From NCBI RefSeq assembly GCF_046254905.1, contig NZ_CP158016.1:558001-622000 (forward strand): a stretch of DNA of 64,000 bases, in the 5' to 3' direction. The notes beneath the pieces were generated by a model. That model ran no database searches. It saw only the letters and a list, made by a program, of their open reading frames with translations, and had not been told where the DNA came from. Below, piece after piece: positions 20,651 through 28,220 of this stretch; positions within the stretch are counted from its first letter, which is position 1; each line of letters opens with the position of its first letter. Made by a program: the position numbers and the translations under genes. The stretch comes from Pseudaeromonas aegiceratis. Lineage in GTDB: Bacteria > Pseudomonadota > Gammaproteobacteria > Enterobacterales > Aeromonadaceae.

Positions 20651-21115
20651 TTAGAAATGTGCGCTAACAATCTCTTTGGTGAAGGATTTTTCACAGTACT
20701 TGCACTTCATCCGGACCTCCTCCCGCACGGCTCGGATCCGGAAACTGCTGCGTACCGGTTCCTTGTGGCTGATGCAATTGGAGTTGGGGCAGTCAAATAC
20801 CCCTTCAACCGTTTCCGGCAACTGCAGCTGCAGTTTACGCACCACCTTGAAGTCTTCGATGATGTTGACGGTGGCGTTGGGTGCAAACAGGGCCAGCTGA
20901 TTGGCCTGATCGTCGGTGAGACGGCTGTTTTCCACCTTGATCAAATCCTTGCCGCCCAGGGCCGCAGAGGGCAGGTTGAGACCGACCGTGATCCGCTCAC
21001 GGGTTTCCAACAGGTGGAAGAGTTTGAGGATCTTGATCCCCTGGCCGGCCGGAATATGGTCGATGACGGAACCGTTGCAAATGGCTTCCACCTGCAGTTG
21101 TTTCTTCTCGGACAT
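20651..21115 (-). CDS. pyrI: Aspartate carbamoyltransferase regulatory chain
   Basis: PyrI is the allosteric subunit of aspartate transcarbamoylase; it binds CTP/UTP (inhibition) or ATP (activation) and holds the catalytic trimers together. The 154-residue product has the nucleotide-binding N-terminal domain and the C-terminal zinc site with C109, C114, C138 and C141, the same positions as in E. coli. It lies 10 bases downstream of pyrB in the same operon. The start ATG has an AAGGAGCACACC leader. Confidence 0.97.
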   Translation of the reverse strand: MSEKKQLQVEAICNGSVIDHIPAGQGIKILKLFHLLETRERITVGLNLPSAALGGKDLIKVENSRLTDDQANQLALFAPNATVNIIEDFKVVRKLQLQLPETVEGVFDCPNSNCISHKEPVRSSFRIRAVREEVRMKCKYCEKSFTKEIVSAHF

Positions 21116-21125
21116 GGTGTGCTCC

Positions 21126-22049
21126 TTATACGGTCTCGTTCAATACCAGGGCCAGCAGGGCTTGACGGGCATAGACCCCGTTCTCGGCTTGCTGGAAGTA
21201 ATAGGCATGGTCTGTGGCATCCACCGCCGTGTCTATCTCGTCGATCCGAGGCAAGGGGTGGAGGATCTTGAGGTTGGGCTTGGCGGTGGCCAACTGGTCA
21301 CAGGTGAGGACGAATTTGGCGGCGATGTGCCGGTATTCGGACTCCTCGAAGCGCTCCTTCTGCACCCGGGTCATGTAGAGGATGTCCAACTGGGGCATGA
21401 TCTCTTCCAGGCTGTCGTGCACGCTGTAACCGATGCCCTTTTCATCCAGCTCTTCACAGATGTAATCCGGCATGGCCAGGGCATCCGGTGCCACGAAATA
21501 GAAGTGGGCGCCAAACAGACTGAGGGCCTGGGCCAGAGAGTGCACCGTGCGCCCGTACTTGAGATCCCCGACGAAGGCCAGGTGCAACTTGTCCAGGCGG
21601 CCCTGGGTTTCGAAGATGGTGAACAGATCCAGCAGCGTCTGGGTGGGGTGCTGGTTTGAGCCGTCGCCGGCGTTGATTACCGGTACGGAGGAAAACTCGG
21701 CGGCCAGGCGGGCGGCCCCTTCCTGGGGATGGCGAATGACGAAGGCGTCCGTGTAGGAGGTGATGACCCGTACCGAGTCGGCCAGGGTTTCGCCCTTCTT
21801 GGCCAATGAGGTGTTGCCCGCATCGGCGAAGCCGATGATATTCCCCCCCAGTCGCTGGACGGCGGTTTCGAACGAGAGGCGGGTGCGGGTCGAGGCCTCG
21901 AAGAAGCAGCTGGCCACCAGCTTGTGCTGCAGCAGATCATGACGGGGGTCGGCCTTGAGGCGGCTGGCAGTTTCCACCACCAGCTCCAGCTCGTCCCGGC
22001 TCAGGTCGGAGATGGAGATGATGTGTTTTTTGTAGAGGGGGTTGGCCAT
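21126..22049 (-). CDS. pyrB: Aspartate carbamoyltransferase catalytic chain
   Basis: PyrB joins carbamoyl phosphate and aspartate to make carbamoyl-aspartate, the committed step of pyrimidine synthesis. The 307-residue product carries the carbamoyl-phosphate motif STRTR at residues 53-57, the HPTQTLLDL segment and the LHPLPR motif near the C-terminus. Length and sequence match enterobacterial PyrB closely. It is preceded by a 44-codon leader peptide and attenuator (22062-22196) and followed by pyrI, so expression should fall when UTP is plentiful. Confidence 0.98.
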   Translation of the reverse strand: MANPLYKKHIISISDLSRDELELVVETASRLKADPRHDLLQHKLVASCFFEASTRTRLSFETAVQRLGGNIIGFADAGNTSLAKKGETLADSVRVITSYTDAFVIRHPQEGAARLAAEFSSVPVINAGDGSNQHPTQTLLDLFTIFETQGRLDKLHLAFVGDLKYGRTVHSLAQALSLFGAHFYFVAPDALAMPDYICEELDEKGIGYSVHDSLEEIMPQLDILYMTRVQKERFEESEYRHIAAKFVLTCDQLATAKPNLKILHPLPRIDEIDTAVDATDHAYYFQQAENGVYARQALLALVLNETV

Positions 22050-22061
22050 GGTCAGGTGTCC

Positions 22062-22196
22062 CTATGCCTGGGTGGAATGAGCAACAAAAAGCCCCTTGAT
22101 AGGGGCTTTTTCCGAAAAGGGTCGGCCAGCAAGCGTAGCGGCAACACGCATGACGCAGGGGCGCAGAGCCTGGGGGCGATGCGCAAACTGGGGCAT
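22062..22196 (-). CDS. pyrL: pyrBI operon leader peptide
   Basis: This 44-residue open frame lies between the pyrBI promoter and pyrB and runs through the attenuator hairpin. Its length is the same as E. coli PyrL, although the residues differ (start MPQFAHRPQALRPCVMRV). The ATG at 22196 has a strong GAGGAGAAG ribosome-binding site. In E. coli, translation coupled to RNA polymerase that pauses at low UTP prevents terminator formation; the same layout suggests the same mechanism here. A longer frame with an upstream start is less likely because it would reach into the promoter. Confidence 0.85.
   Translation of the reverse strand: MPQFAHRPQALRPCVMRVAATLAGRPFSEKAPIKGLFVAHSTQA
22086..22111 (-). 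promoter_or_regulatory. pyrBI attenuator (intrinsic terminator inside pyrL)
   Basis: The minus strand reads AAAAAGCCCCT-ATCA-AGGGGCTTTTT, an 11-bp stem with a 4-base loop and T-run, ending 37 bases before the pyrB start. A short upstream stem CCGA/TCGG with a CCCTT loop may be the pause hairpin. Confidence 0.88.
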
Positions 22197-22229
22197 GGTG
22201 CTTCTCCTCACGATGGCTGATGGCTGCGG

Positions 22230-22258
22230 ATTATAGAGCAAGCCGCCCGGCATGTTAA
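22230..22258 (-). promoter_or_regulatory. Promoter of pyrLBI
   Basis: Minus-strand TTAACA (22253-22258) and TATAAT (22230-22235) are separated by exactly 17 bases, a near-consensus sigma-70 promoter 34 bases upstream of pyrL. Confidence 0.85.
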
Positions 22259-22356
22259 CGGTTGCCTTCAGTTAGGCGCCGTGGCTCGCAAAATGAGATG
22301 TCTGCCACTTTGCGGCTATTTGTTGCGCGATCGAATCAAAGCGGCCGAAAAAGGCC

Positions 22357-22384
22357 TTTACCTTTGAGGACCAGTTTGTATAAT
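22357..22384 (+). promoter_or_regulatory. Promoter of tRNA-Trp
   Basis: TTTACC (22357-22362) and TATAAT (22379-22384) are 16 bases apart, and the tRNA begins 17 bases downstream. A GC-rich CGCC tract follows within the discriminator region. Confidence 0.7.
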
Positions 22385-22400
22385 TCGCCTCGTTTGCTGC

Positions 22401-22477
22401 AGGGGCGTAGTTCGAATTGGTAGAACAGCGGTCTCCAAAACCGATGGTTGGGGGTTCGAGTCCCTCCGCCCCTGCCA
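22401..22477 (+). tRNA. trpT: tRNA-Trp (anticodon CCA)
   Basis: The 77-base gene begins AGGGGCGTAGTTCGAATTGG and ends with encoded CCA. The acceptor stem AGGGGCG/CGCCCCT is perfect, and the anticodon loop CTCCAAA contains CCA. It differs from E. coli by one extra D-loop base and by a G-A mismatch at the top pair of the anticodon stem (GCGGT/ACCGA). It stands alone with its own promoter and terminator. Confidence 0.95.
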
Positions 22478-22485
22478 GATTAGAG

Positions 22486-22516
22486 AAGGCCGATAACCTA
22501 GGTTATCGGCCTTTTT
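22486..22516 (+). terminator. Terminator of tRNA-Trp
   Basis: AAGGCCGATAACC and GGTTATCGGCCTT form a 13-bp perfect stem with a 2-base centre, followed by TTT. Confidence 0.92.
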
Positions 22517-22550
22517 GCATTGGCATTTTGTCATCGACGCCGTGGCGTGA

Positions 22551-23993
22551 TCAGTGCAGGCGCCGCAGCAGACGGCCGCCCAGGCTGGTGTCGAAGCGCC
22601 ACACCTGATCGAAGATCTTCATCAGGGCCGGCTTGCCATGGCGGGACAGGCAGACGCCGTTGAAGCGGTTGCCCTGTTGCTTCTGCTGGGCCACCAGGGC
22701 GCGAGTGTCGTCGGGCAGACGCTGGGCGATGAAGTCGGAGATGACGATGGCATCGGCGTTGCTGTAACGGCTGTGGGCCATCTCATTGAGCACCTTGTCC
22801 ATGCAGGGTGCCAGATCCGTACCGCCCTTGAAGCTGCGACCGAGGAAGTTGACAGCCTCCTGCAGGCCGGCGGGGCCGGTCAGGTGATAGCTCAGCACCT
22901 CGGTGGAGAACAGCATGATGATGCACTCCCGCTCCTCCTGCAGCGCGATGCGCAGCAAGCCCATGCACAGGGCCTTGGCGGATTGCTCCGGGTAACCGCT
23001 CATGGAGCCGGAGGTGTCGATACAGACGATGAAGGGCCCCTTGGGTTCCTGATGTTCGCCCTGACTGCGACGGATCACTCGCGCCGGTTGGGGTTGGCTG
23101 GCCTGGCCGCTGTACTGATAGTTGAGCAGACGGCGCTCGATCAGGTGCTGGTAGAACAGGGTCTCCAGCTCGGGGGTGCTGAGCAGCAGGGTTTCGCTGG
23201 GGACCAGGCGGGTCAGCTGATTGTCCTGATAGATGCCCACCAGATCGTCGGGCATCTGCTCCTGCTGTTCCAGAGCCATGATCTCGGTGTCCACCAGGGC
23301 GTATTTTTCCTGGTGCTGACTGTCATCCCGGGCACAGCGGCCCAGCTCATCGGCGATCTTCTTCAGATCCGGGTTATTTTGCAGCAGGCGGGCATAGTGA
23401 CGGAGCAGGCGGCTGTCACCGCGGCTCAGGCGGGCCCGGCTGAGATCCCAGAGGCGGCCGGGTTGCTGCAGCTGCAGCTCGTCCGCCACCTCCTCGCTGA
23501 TCTTCATGCGGTTTTCCAGCTCGTCCAACAGGCGTTCCCGCTCCCGATCTGCCAGGGTCATGGCCAGCTGCATCACCCGCAGCACCAGGTGGGAGCGCCA
23601 GCGCTCCAAGAACAGATCCTGGCGATTGGCGGGGCTGGACTCCTGCAGCCGCGCCAGCAGGGCCGGGGCATGGTCCAGGAAGCCGCTGACGCCCTCCAGC
23701 TTGCCCAGCAGGCGGGGCAGCAGGGTATCGAAGGCGTCCGGATTGGCGCGGCGCGCCTCCATATACAGCTCGAACTCCCGGGCCAGCTCAGGCGGCAAGG
23801 GTTCCCCCTGCAGCAGATCCTGCAGACCCCGGCTCCAGTTATCCAGGTGGTTTTGCAGGTGGGCCTTCAGGCGGCTGTTGCCCTTGAGCAGGCCCACCAT
23901 CTGGGGGGCGGCCATGACGCCGCTGAGCATCTCCTTGATCAGCTCGCCCTCATTGAGGCTGAGCAGCATGGCCACACTTTGCACATCAAGCAT
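22551..23993 (-). CDS. viaA: VWA-domain protein ViaA, partner of RavA
   Basis: ViaA works with the MoxR-type AAA+ ATPase RavA; in E. coli the pair is linked to respiratory complexes and aminoglycoside sensitivity. The 480-residue product has a helical N-terminal region and a C-terminal von Willebrand A domain with the metal-ion site DTSGSMSG, then FSTEVLSYHL and GGTDLAP (the threonine and aspartate partners of the site). The start overlaps the ravA 3' end by 8 bases, showing translational coupling. It ends 35 bases from the tRNA-Trp terminator. Confidence 0.95.
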   Translation of the reverse strand: MLDVQSVAMLLSLNEGELIKEMLSGVMAAPQMVGLLKGNSRLKAHLQNHLDNWSRGLQDLLQGEPLPPELAREFELYMEARRANPDAFDTLLPRLLGKLEGVSGFLDHAPALLARLQESSPANRQDLFLERWRSHLVLRVMQLAMTLADRERERLLDELENRMKISEEVADELQLQQPGRLWDLSRARLSRGDSRLLRHYARLLQNNPDLKKIADELGRCARDDSQHQEKYALVDTEIMALEQQEQMPDDLVGIYQDNQLTRLVPSETLLLSTPELETLFYQHLIERRLLNYQYSGQASQPQPARVIRRSQGEHQEPKGPFIVCIDTSGSMSGYPEQSAKALCMGLLRIALQEERECIIMLFSTEVLSYHLTGPAGLQEAVNFLGRSFKGGTDLAPCMDKVLNEMAHSRYSNADAIVISDFIAQRLPDDTRALVAQQKQQGNRFNGVCLSRHGKPALMKIFDQVWRFDTSLGGRLLRRLH

Positions 23994-25605
23994 GTTCTGC
24001 CTCCTGGGCCAAGCTCACCAGCTCCTGGCGCTGCTGTTGCAACTGCTGTTGCAGTGTCTCGGCCTGTTCCACCAGGGCCAGCAGGCTCTCTTCCACCTGG
24101 CGCAACCAGCTCTGCTCCAAAAACAGGTGCGGGCACTGGGCGGCAAAGCTGCGGCGCTGATTGAGCAGGGCCTGCTGCTGCTGGCCCAGAGCCTGCAGCA
24201 GCCCGTCGAGCTGTTCGGTCTGCCGTTGGCGCAGCCAGCCGGGGATGCCTTCGGCCTTGGGCAGGGCCACCAGTATGGCCTGGTGCCGTTCGTCCCGGGC
24301 GATGAGGCGGCCTTCGCTGTCCACGTCCAGCAGCAGGCTGCTGCGCTGTTCCCGTTCGTTGAAGCGGGCGCGGATGGGGCCGCCCTTGCGTTGCCACTGC
24401 AACCACTGCTGGCGATCCACCTCGGCCCACAGGGTGGGGTGGTCCGGCTGGGCGTTGTCCAGGCAGCAGGGTTGCAGGAACAGCAGACGCAGGGTCAGGG
24501 GCAGCTCCTTGAGGCCCAGCTGTTTGGCGTCCAGCCGCCAGCCGCCTTCCTTGCGGGGCAGCCAGCTGCGGCCTGGGGTGAGCTTGCAGGCCAGCTCCCT
24601 CACCCAGTCCCGTTGCAGCCGCTCGAGATCATTTTGCAGCCGCTGCAGGGCGAACTGTATCTTGTCCTGCCCGAAGGCCTGGCGGCGGGCGAACTCCAGC
24701 ATCAGCTTGTTGACCTGCTCCTTGCTGGCCAGGTCATGCCACAGGCAGTCCTTGAGCAGCAGCAGATCCAGACCGCCAATCTGGCTGCGGCCGTTGAAGA
24801 AGGCGCTGGCCTGCAGCAGGCGTACCGCTTTCTTCCAGCGGCGATCCGAGACGTAGACCCCTTCGGTCTGGCTATCACCCACCAGTTGGGCCAGCTGCTC
24901 GCGGAAGCGATACAACTGTTCGAATACGCTATCGGGCAAGGCGACTTGCGTCAGGGCTTGTTGCCACTGCTGGTATTCGTCCTGGCTGATCTTGAGCTTG
25001 GCGTCCACCGGATCGGCCTGGGTGTCCTGGCGGCTGGTGAGCATGGCGCGGAAGTTCTGCTTCTCCTGGATGCGATCCAGCCAGACCCGGAACAGCAGGC
25101 GGTCGTAGAGGGCCTCCAGGCCACTGTCGGCCTGGGGCAGCTCGTTGGAGGCCGCCACCAGCAGGCGCATGGGCACCGGCACCTCCCGCACGCCGTTACG
25201 GTAGCGGCGTTCGTTGATCACGGTGAGCAGGGTATTGAGGATGGCGGGACCGGCCTTCCAGATCTCATCCAGAAACACCACCTCGGCCTCGGGCAGGTAG
25301 CCCTGGGTCAGGCGTTCGTACTTGCCCTCGTCTTTGAGGGCCTGGATGGACAGGGGGCCGAACACCTCGTCCGGGGTGGAGAAGCGGGTCATCAGGTATT
25401 CGAAGGCGCGACTCTGGTCGAAGGCATGGATCAGGCGACGGGCGATCAGGCTCTTGGCGATGCCGGGGGGGCCCAGCATGAAGACGCTCTCGCCGGCCAG
25501 GGCGGCCAGCAGGCACAGGCGCACCACATCCTTACGTTCATACAGGCCCTGGGCCAGGGCATCCAGCAGCCTGCCAATTCGATCCGGTAAGGGGTTTACA
25601 CTCAT
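23986..25605 (-). CDS. ravA: MoxR-family AAA+ ATPase RavA
   Basis: RavA is a hexameric ATPase that acts with ViaA and, in E. coli, binds lysine decarboxylase and ppGpp. The 539-residue product has Walker A GPPGIAKS at residues 45-52, Walker B VVFLDEIWKAGP around residue 110, and a C-terminal region (LARA/triple-helical part) rich in Gln and Leu. The length is close to E. coli RavA (498), with some extra in the C-terminal half. It is the first gene of the ravA-viaA operon. Confidence 0.95.
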   Translation of the reverse strand: MSVNPLPDRIGRLLDALAQGLYERKDVVRLCLLAALAGESVFMLGPPGIAKSLIARRLIHAFDQSRAFEYLMTRFSTPDEVFGPLSIQALKDEGKYERLTQGYLPEAEVVFLDEIWKAGPAILNTLLTVINERRYRNGVREVPVPMRLLVAASNELPQADSGLEALYDRLLFRVWLDRIQEKQNFRAMLTSRQDTQADPVDAKLKISQDEYQQWQQALTQVALPDSVFEQLYRFREQLAQLVGDSQTEGVYVSDRRWKKAVRLLQASAFFNGRSQIGGLDLLLLKDCLWHDLASKEQVNKLMLEFARRQAFGQDKIQFALQRLQNDLERLQRDWVRELACKLTPGRSWLPRKEGGWRLDAKQLGLKELPLTLRLLFLQPCCLDNAQPDHPTLWAEVDRQQWLQWQRKGGPIRARFNEREQRSSLLLDVDSEGRLIARDERHQAILVALPKAEGIPGWLRQRQTEQLDGLLQALGQQQQALLNQRRSFAAQCPHLFLEQSWLRQVEESLLALVEQAETLQQQLQQQRQELVSLAQEAEHA

Positions 25606-25805
25606 GCCTGCCTCGAAGGAGAGATGACCAAATTGTGAACTGATTCACGAAAGCTCCTATTGTTGTGATTACCATCACAAAGGCAAGGTTTTTTTATCAT
25701 CAGCGCCGTTTGGCATCCTGGATAAACCGCGAGTTTTCCGTGTCTTGTGGTGGTATTTGCCGGCCGGGTTTGCTATTTATGCCCCGTTTTTCCAAGGGGC
25801 AGACG

Positions 25806-26156
25806 ATGGATCCATCTAGACGACAACGACTCACCGAGATGGGGTTGACCGACTGGCAACTGCGCCATCCCGCGCGGCTGGCCATGGGGCCGCAGGCGGC
25901 CGAGGACACCAAGGCCATGCCGGGCGCGCCGCACCTCTGGATCAAGGGCCCTGTGCCGGCTTGGGTCATGGATCTGTGCCTGGCCTTTGGGCTGGCGCCG
26001 GCGGCCTGGTCCCCTTGGCAAGCCGGCGCCGATCCGGGCTGGAGCCTGTGCACCGCCGACGAGCAGGACGCGGACTGTGCCCTGCACTGCCCGCTGCCGG
26101 CGGATGGCGCCGCCAAGCGGCGGCTGTGGCAGGCCTGGTGCCAACGGCATGCTTGA
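25806..26156 (+). CDS. holD: DNA polymerase III psi subunit
   Basis: HolD links the clamp loader to chi and thus to SSB at the replication fork. The 116-residue product is shorter than E. coli HolD (137) but keeps the N-terminal pattern (MDPSRRQRLTEMGLTDWQLR) that matches its LxxLGITxWxLRRP region. The ATG at 25806 has AAGGGG upstream; the open frame extends 47 codons further but those residues do not look like HolD. It overlaps rimI, the same order as holD-rimI in enterobacteria, which supports the call. Confidence 0.85.
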   Translation: MDPSRRQRLTEMGLTDWQLRHPARLAMGPQAAEDTKAMPGAPHLWIKGPVPAWVMDLCLAFGLAPAAWSPWQAGADPGWSLCTADEQDADCALHCPLPADGAAKRRLWQAWCQRHA

Positions 26157-26601
26157 GTTGCGCCCCTTATCGCCGGCAGATCTGCCGGCCATGCTGCTCA
26201 TCGAGCAGGCGGCCTATGATCACCCTTGGAGCGAATCCCTGCTGGCCTCCTGCTTTGGCGAGCGCTACCTGGGGGGCGGCGCCTGGCAGCAGGACGCCCT
26301 GGTGGGCTATTACCTGGCGGACTGGTTGCTGGATGAAAGCACCCTGATGAACCTCTGCCTGCGGCCGGACTGCCGCGGCCGGGGCTGGGGGCGGACCCTG
26401 CTGGATGACTACCTGGCGCGCAGTACTGCGCTGGGCTGTCGGCACTGGTGGCTGGAGGTGCGCCGCAGCAATCGCACGGCACAAGGGCTCTACCTGTCTG
26501 CCGGTTATCACGAGGTCGGCTGCCGCAGGAATTACTATCCCACCGTCACCGGGCGGGAGGATGCTCTGCTGATGGGTCGCACGCTGGATCCTGGGGCGTG
26601 A
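26149..26601 (+). CDS. rimI: Ribosomal protein S18-alanine N-acetyltransferase
   Basis: RimI acetylates the N-terminal alanine of ribosomal protein bS18. The 150-residue GNAT-fold product begins MLELRPLSPADLPAML and has the acetyl-CoA-binding motif CLRPDCRGRGWGRTLL (R/Q-x-x-G-x-G/A form) around residue 70, followed by LEVRRSNRTAQGLYLSAGY, typical of RimI. The start at 26149 overlaps the holD stop by 8 bases. The substrate gene rpsR lies at the start of this window. Confidence 0.94.
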   Translation: MLELRPLSPADLPAMLLIEQAAYDHPWSESLLASCFGERYLGGGAWQQDALVGYYLADWLLDESTLMNLCLRPDCRGRGWGRTLLDDYLARSTALGCRHWWLEVRRSNRTAQGLYLSAGYHEVGCRRNYYPTVTGREDALLMGRTLDPGA

Positions 26602-27461
26602 GAGGCTGGCTCTGGCTGGCCTTGCTGGCCTGGCCGCTGCAGGCCGCCGTGTTTAAGTATGTGGACGAGCAGGGGGTCATCAATTACACCGACGATGCCG
26701 CCCGCGCCTCACCCTTTTCGCCCGAGGAGCTGGACGAGTTCGATCCCGATCCGGACAAGGTCAAGCTCCGCTATACCGCCAGCGGCAACCTCTATGTCAT
26801 CAACGAACTCACGGCCCCCGTCACCGTCACCCTGCAGCTGGATCGGTCCCAGGGGGTGACCAGCAGCCAGGATCTCGCTCGCCCCATCCTGGTGGCGGGA
26901 CACAGCGAACGCTTCGTGGCCCAGGTGGCCTATCGGGGGGCTGGGCGGCTGGGGATCAGTCATCAGTTTGTGCTGGGAGCACCGAGTCGGGTGACCCGGG
27001 CCCGGTTGCGGCCACCGTTTGCCGGTCGCTTCCGGGTCTCCCAGGGCTTCGACGGCGGCTACAGCCATCATCTGCCGGGCAACCGTTACGCCATCGATCT
27101 GGCCATGCCGGAGGGCACGCCTGTGCTGGCGGCCCAGGCGGGGGTGGTGGTGGAGTTTGTCGACAGTCATGTGGGCCACAGCCAGGATCCGGCCCTGCGG
27201 GCCCGCACCAACTACCTGCGGCTGTTGCACCCGGACGGTACCCTGACCCTCTATGCCCACCTGCAGCCCCATTCGGTGCGGGTGCAGCTGGGGCAATCGG
27301 TGGCGGCAGGCAGCTGGCTGGCCAACTCGGGCAACACAGGGTTCAGCACAGGCCCCCATCTGCACTTTGCCGTGCAGCGCAACGACGGCCAGCGCCTGGT
27401 GGCCATTCCCTTTACCCTGGATGGCCAGGTGCCCACTCAGGGGGACTGGGTGGGCGGCTGA
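26598..27461 (+). CDS. Secreted M23 (LytM-type) peptidase with DUF4124-like N-terminus
   Basis: The 287-residue product probably starts at a GTG that overlaps the rimI stop (GTGA), giving a clean signal peptide (RGWLWLALLAWPLQA). Next comes a DUF4124-like segment AVFKYVDEQGVINYTDDAA, then a C-terminal M23 domain with YAIDLAMPEGTPVLAAQAG, the long GHS loop and the zinc motif HLHF. The metal site D in YAID and the final HxH are present, and the first His is likely one of those in YSHHLPGNR. It should cut peptidoglycan cross-bridges or be a regulator of cell separation. Confidence 0.86.
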   Translation: MRGWLWLALLAWPLQAAVFKYVDEQGVINYTDDAARASPFSPEELDEFDPDPDKVKLRYTASGNLYVINELTAPVTVTLQLDRSQGVTSSQDLARPILVAGHSERFVAQVAYRGAGRLGISHQFVLGAPSRVTRARLRPPFAGRFRVSQGFDGGYSHHLPGNRYAIDLAMPEGTPVLAAQAGVVVEFVDSHVGHSQDPALRARTNYLRLLHPDGTLTLYAHLQPHSVRVQLGQSVAAGSWLANSGNTGFSTGPHLHFAVQRNDGQRLVAIPFTLDGQVPTQGDWVGG

Positions 27462-27979
27462 ATCTGCTGCAGGGTGCGCTCTATGGCCAGATCCAGGCTG
27501 GCCACCGACAGGGGCATCTTGTTGCCCTGAGTACCGGGCTGGCCCGGCACCCAGATGTGGGACAGCTCGGGGTTCAGGTGCAGGGGGTAGGCTTTCTCGC
27601 CGGGTTCCGTCTCCAGGAACAGGGCCGGCAGTTTCAGATCCCGACCGTAACGGGCCGCCAGCTGGGCGGTGGCGCTGTTGGCGCTGATATCCAGGCGCAC
27701 CAGGATCAGATCGCCCACCACAGTCTCCAGATGGGGATCCTTGAGCAGATTTTGCTCCAGCAGCTCGCAGCGCCGACAGCGGCGGCGCTCGATCAGCAGC
27801 AGTATGGGTTGGCCGCTCTGGCGGGATAGGCTGGCCGCCTGCTGGTAGCCTTCCAGGTTGTAGTGCCAGGGCAGCGGATGCTGCCAGGGCCAGCGGTCGA
27901 TCAGCACGAAATACATGATCAGCAGCAGGGCGCTGGCGGCCAGACCCAGCAACAGGCCTAGGGTGATCTTCTTGAACAA
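27437..27979 (-). CDS. Membrane-anchored thioredoxin-like protein
   Basis: The 180-residue product has one N-terminal membrane segment (about residues 5-27) and a periplasmic thioredoxin-fold domain with a CRRC motif at C68-C71 in the context LLLIERRRCRRCELLEQ. A later LPALFLETEPGE segment holds the cis-proline position expected of the fold. It is probably a thiol-disulfide protein facing the periplasm; the redox partner cannot be told. Its 3' end overlaps the end of the M23 gene by 25 bases, tail to tail. The CxxC spacing is normal but the RR pair is unusual. Confidence 0.78.
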   Translation of the reverse strand: MFKKITLGLLLGLAASALLLIMYFVLIDRWPWQHPLPWHYNLEGYQQAASLSRQSGQPILLLIERRRCRRCELLEQNLLKDPHLETVVGDLILVRLDISANSATAQLAARYGRDLKLPALFLETEPGEKAYPLHLNPELSHIWVPGQPGTQGNKMPLSVASLDLAIERTLQQIQPPTQSP

Positions 27980-28220
27980 GGTGTCTCGTCCTCCAGAGGG
28001 GGTCGCTTGGCTATTGTGCGCGACTGCACGGCCTTGTCCACTGTTTCGCAGCCCTCTTTTTGCCGCGAATTTGTGCCGTGGCGCACTAAGCTAACACTTG
28101 TAAGCTCAAATTCCTGTGGGTAGACTGCGCCCATTCTCGCCTCCATATCGGCTAATTAGTACTCAAAAGAAGTCATCTTGGCAGATGAATTGACGCCGTC
28201 ACGGCGGAAGGAACATATCG

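Noticed and set aside
22197..22253. Upstream start for pyrL giving 63 residues
   Set aside because: It would begin inside the promoter; the ATG at 22196 has a strong ribosome-binding site and gives the E. coli length.
23506..25590. Open frame of 694 codons on the plus strand over ravA-viaA
   Set aside because: Shadow frame; the minus-strand genes have full RavA and ViaA motifs.
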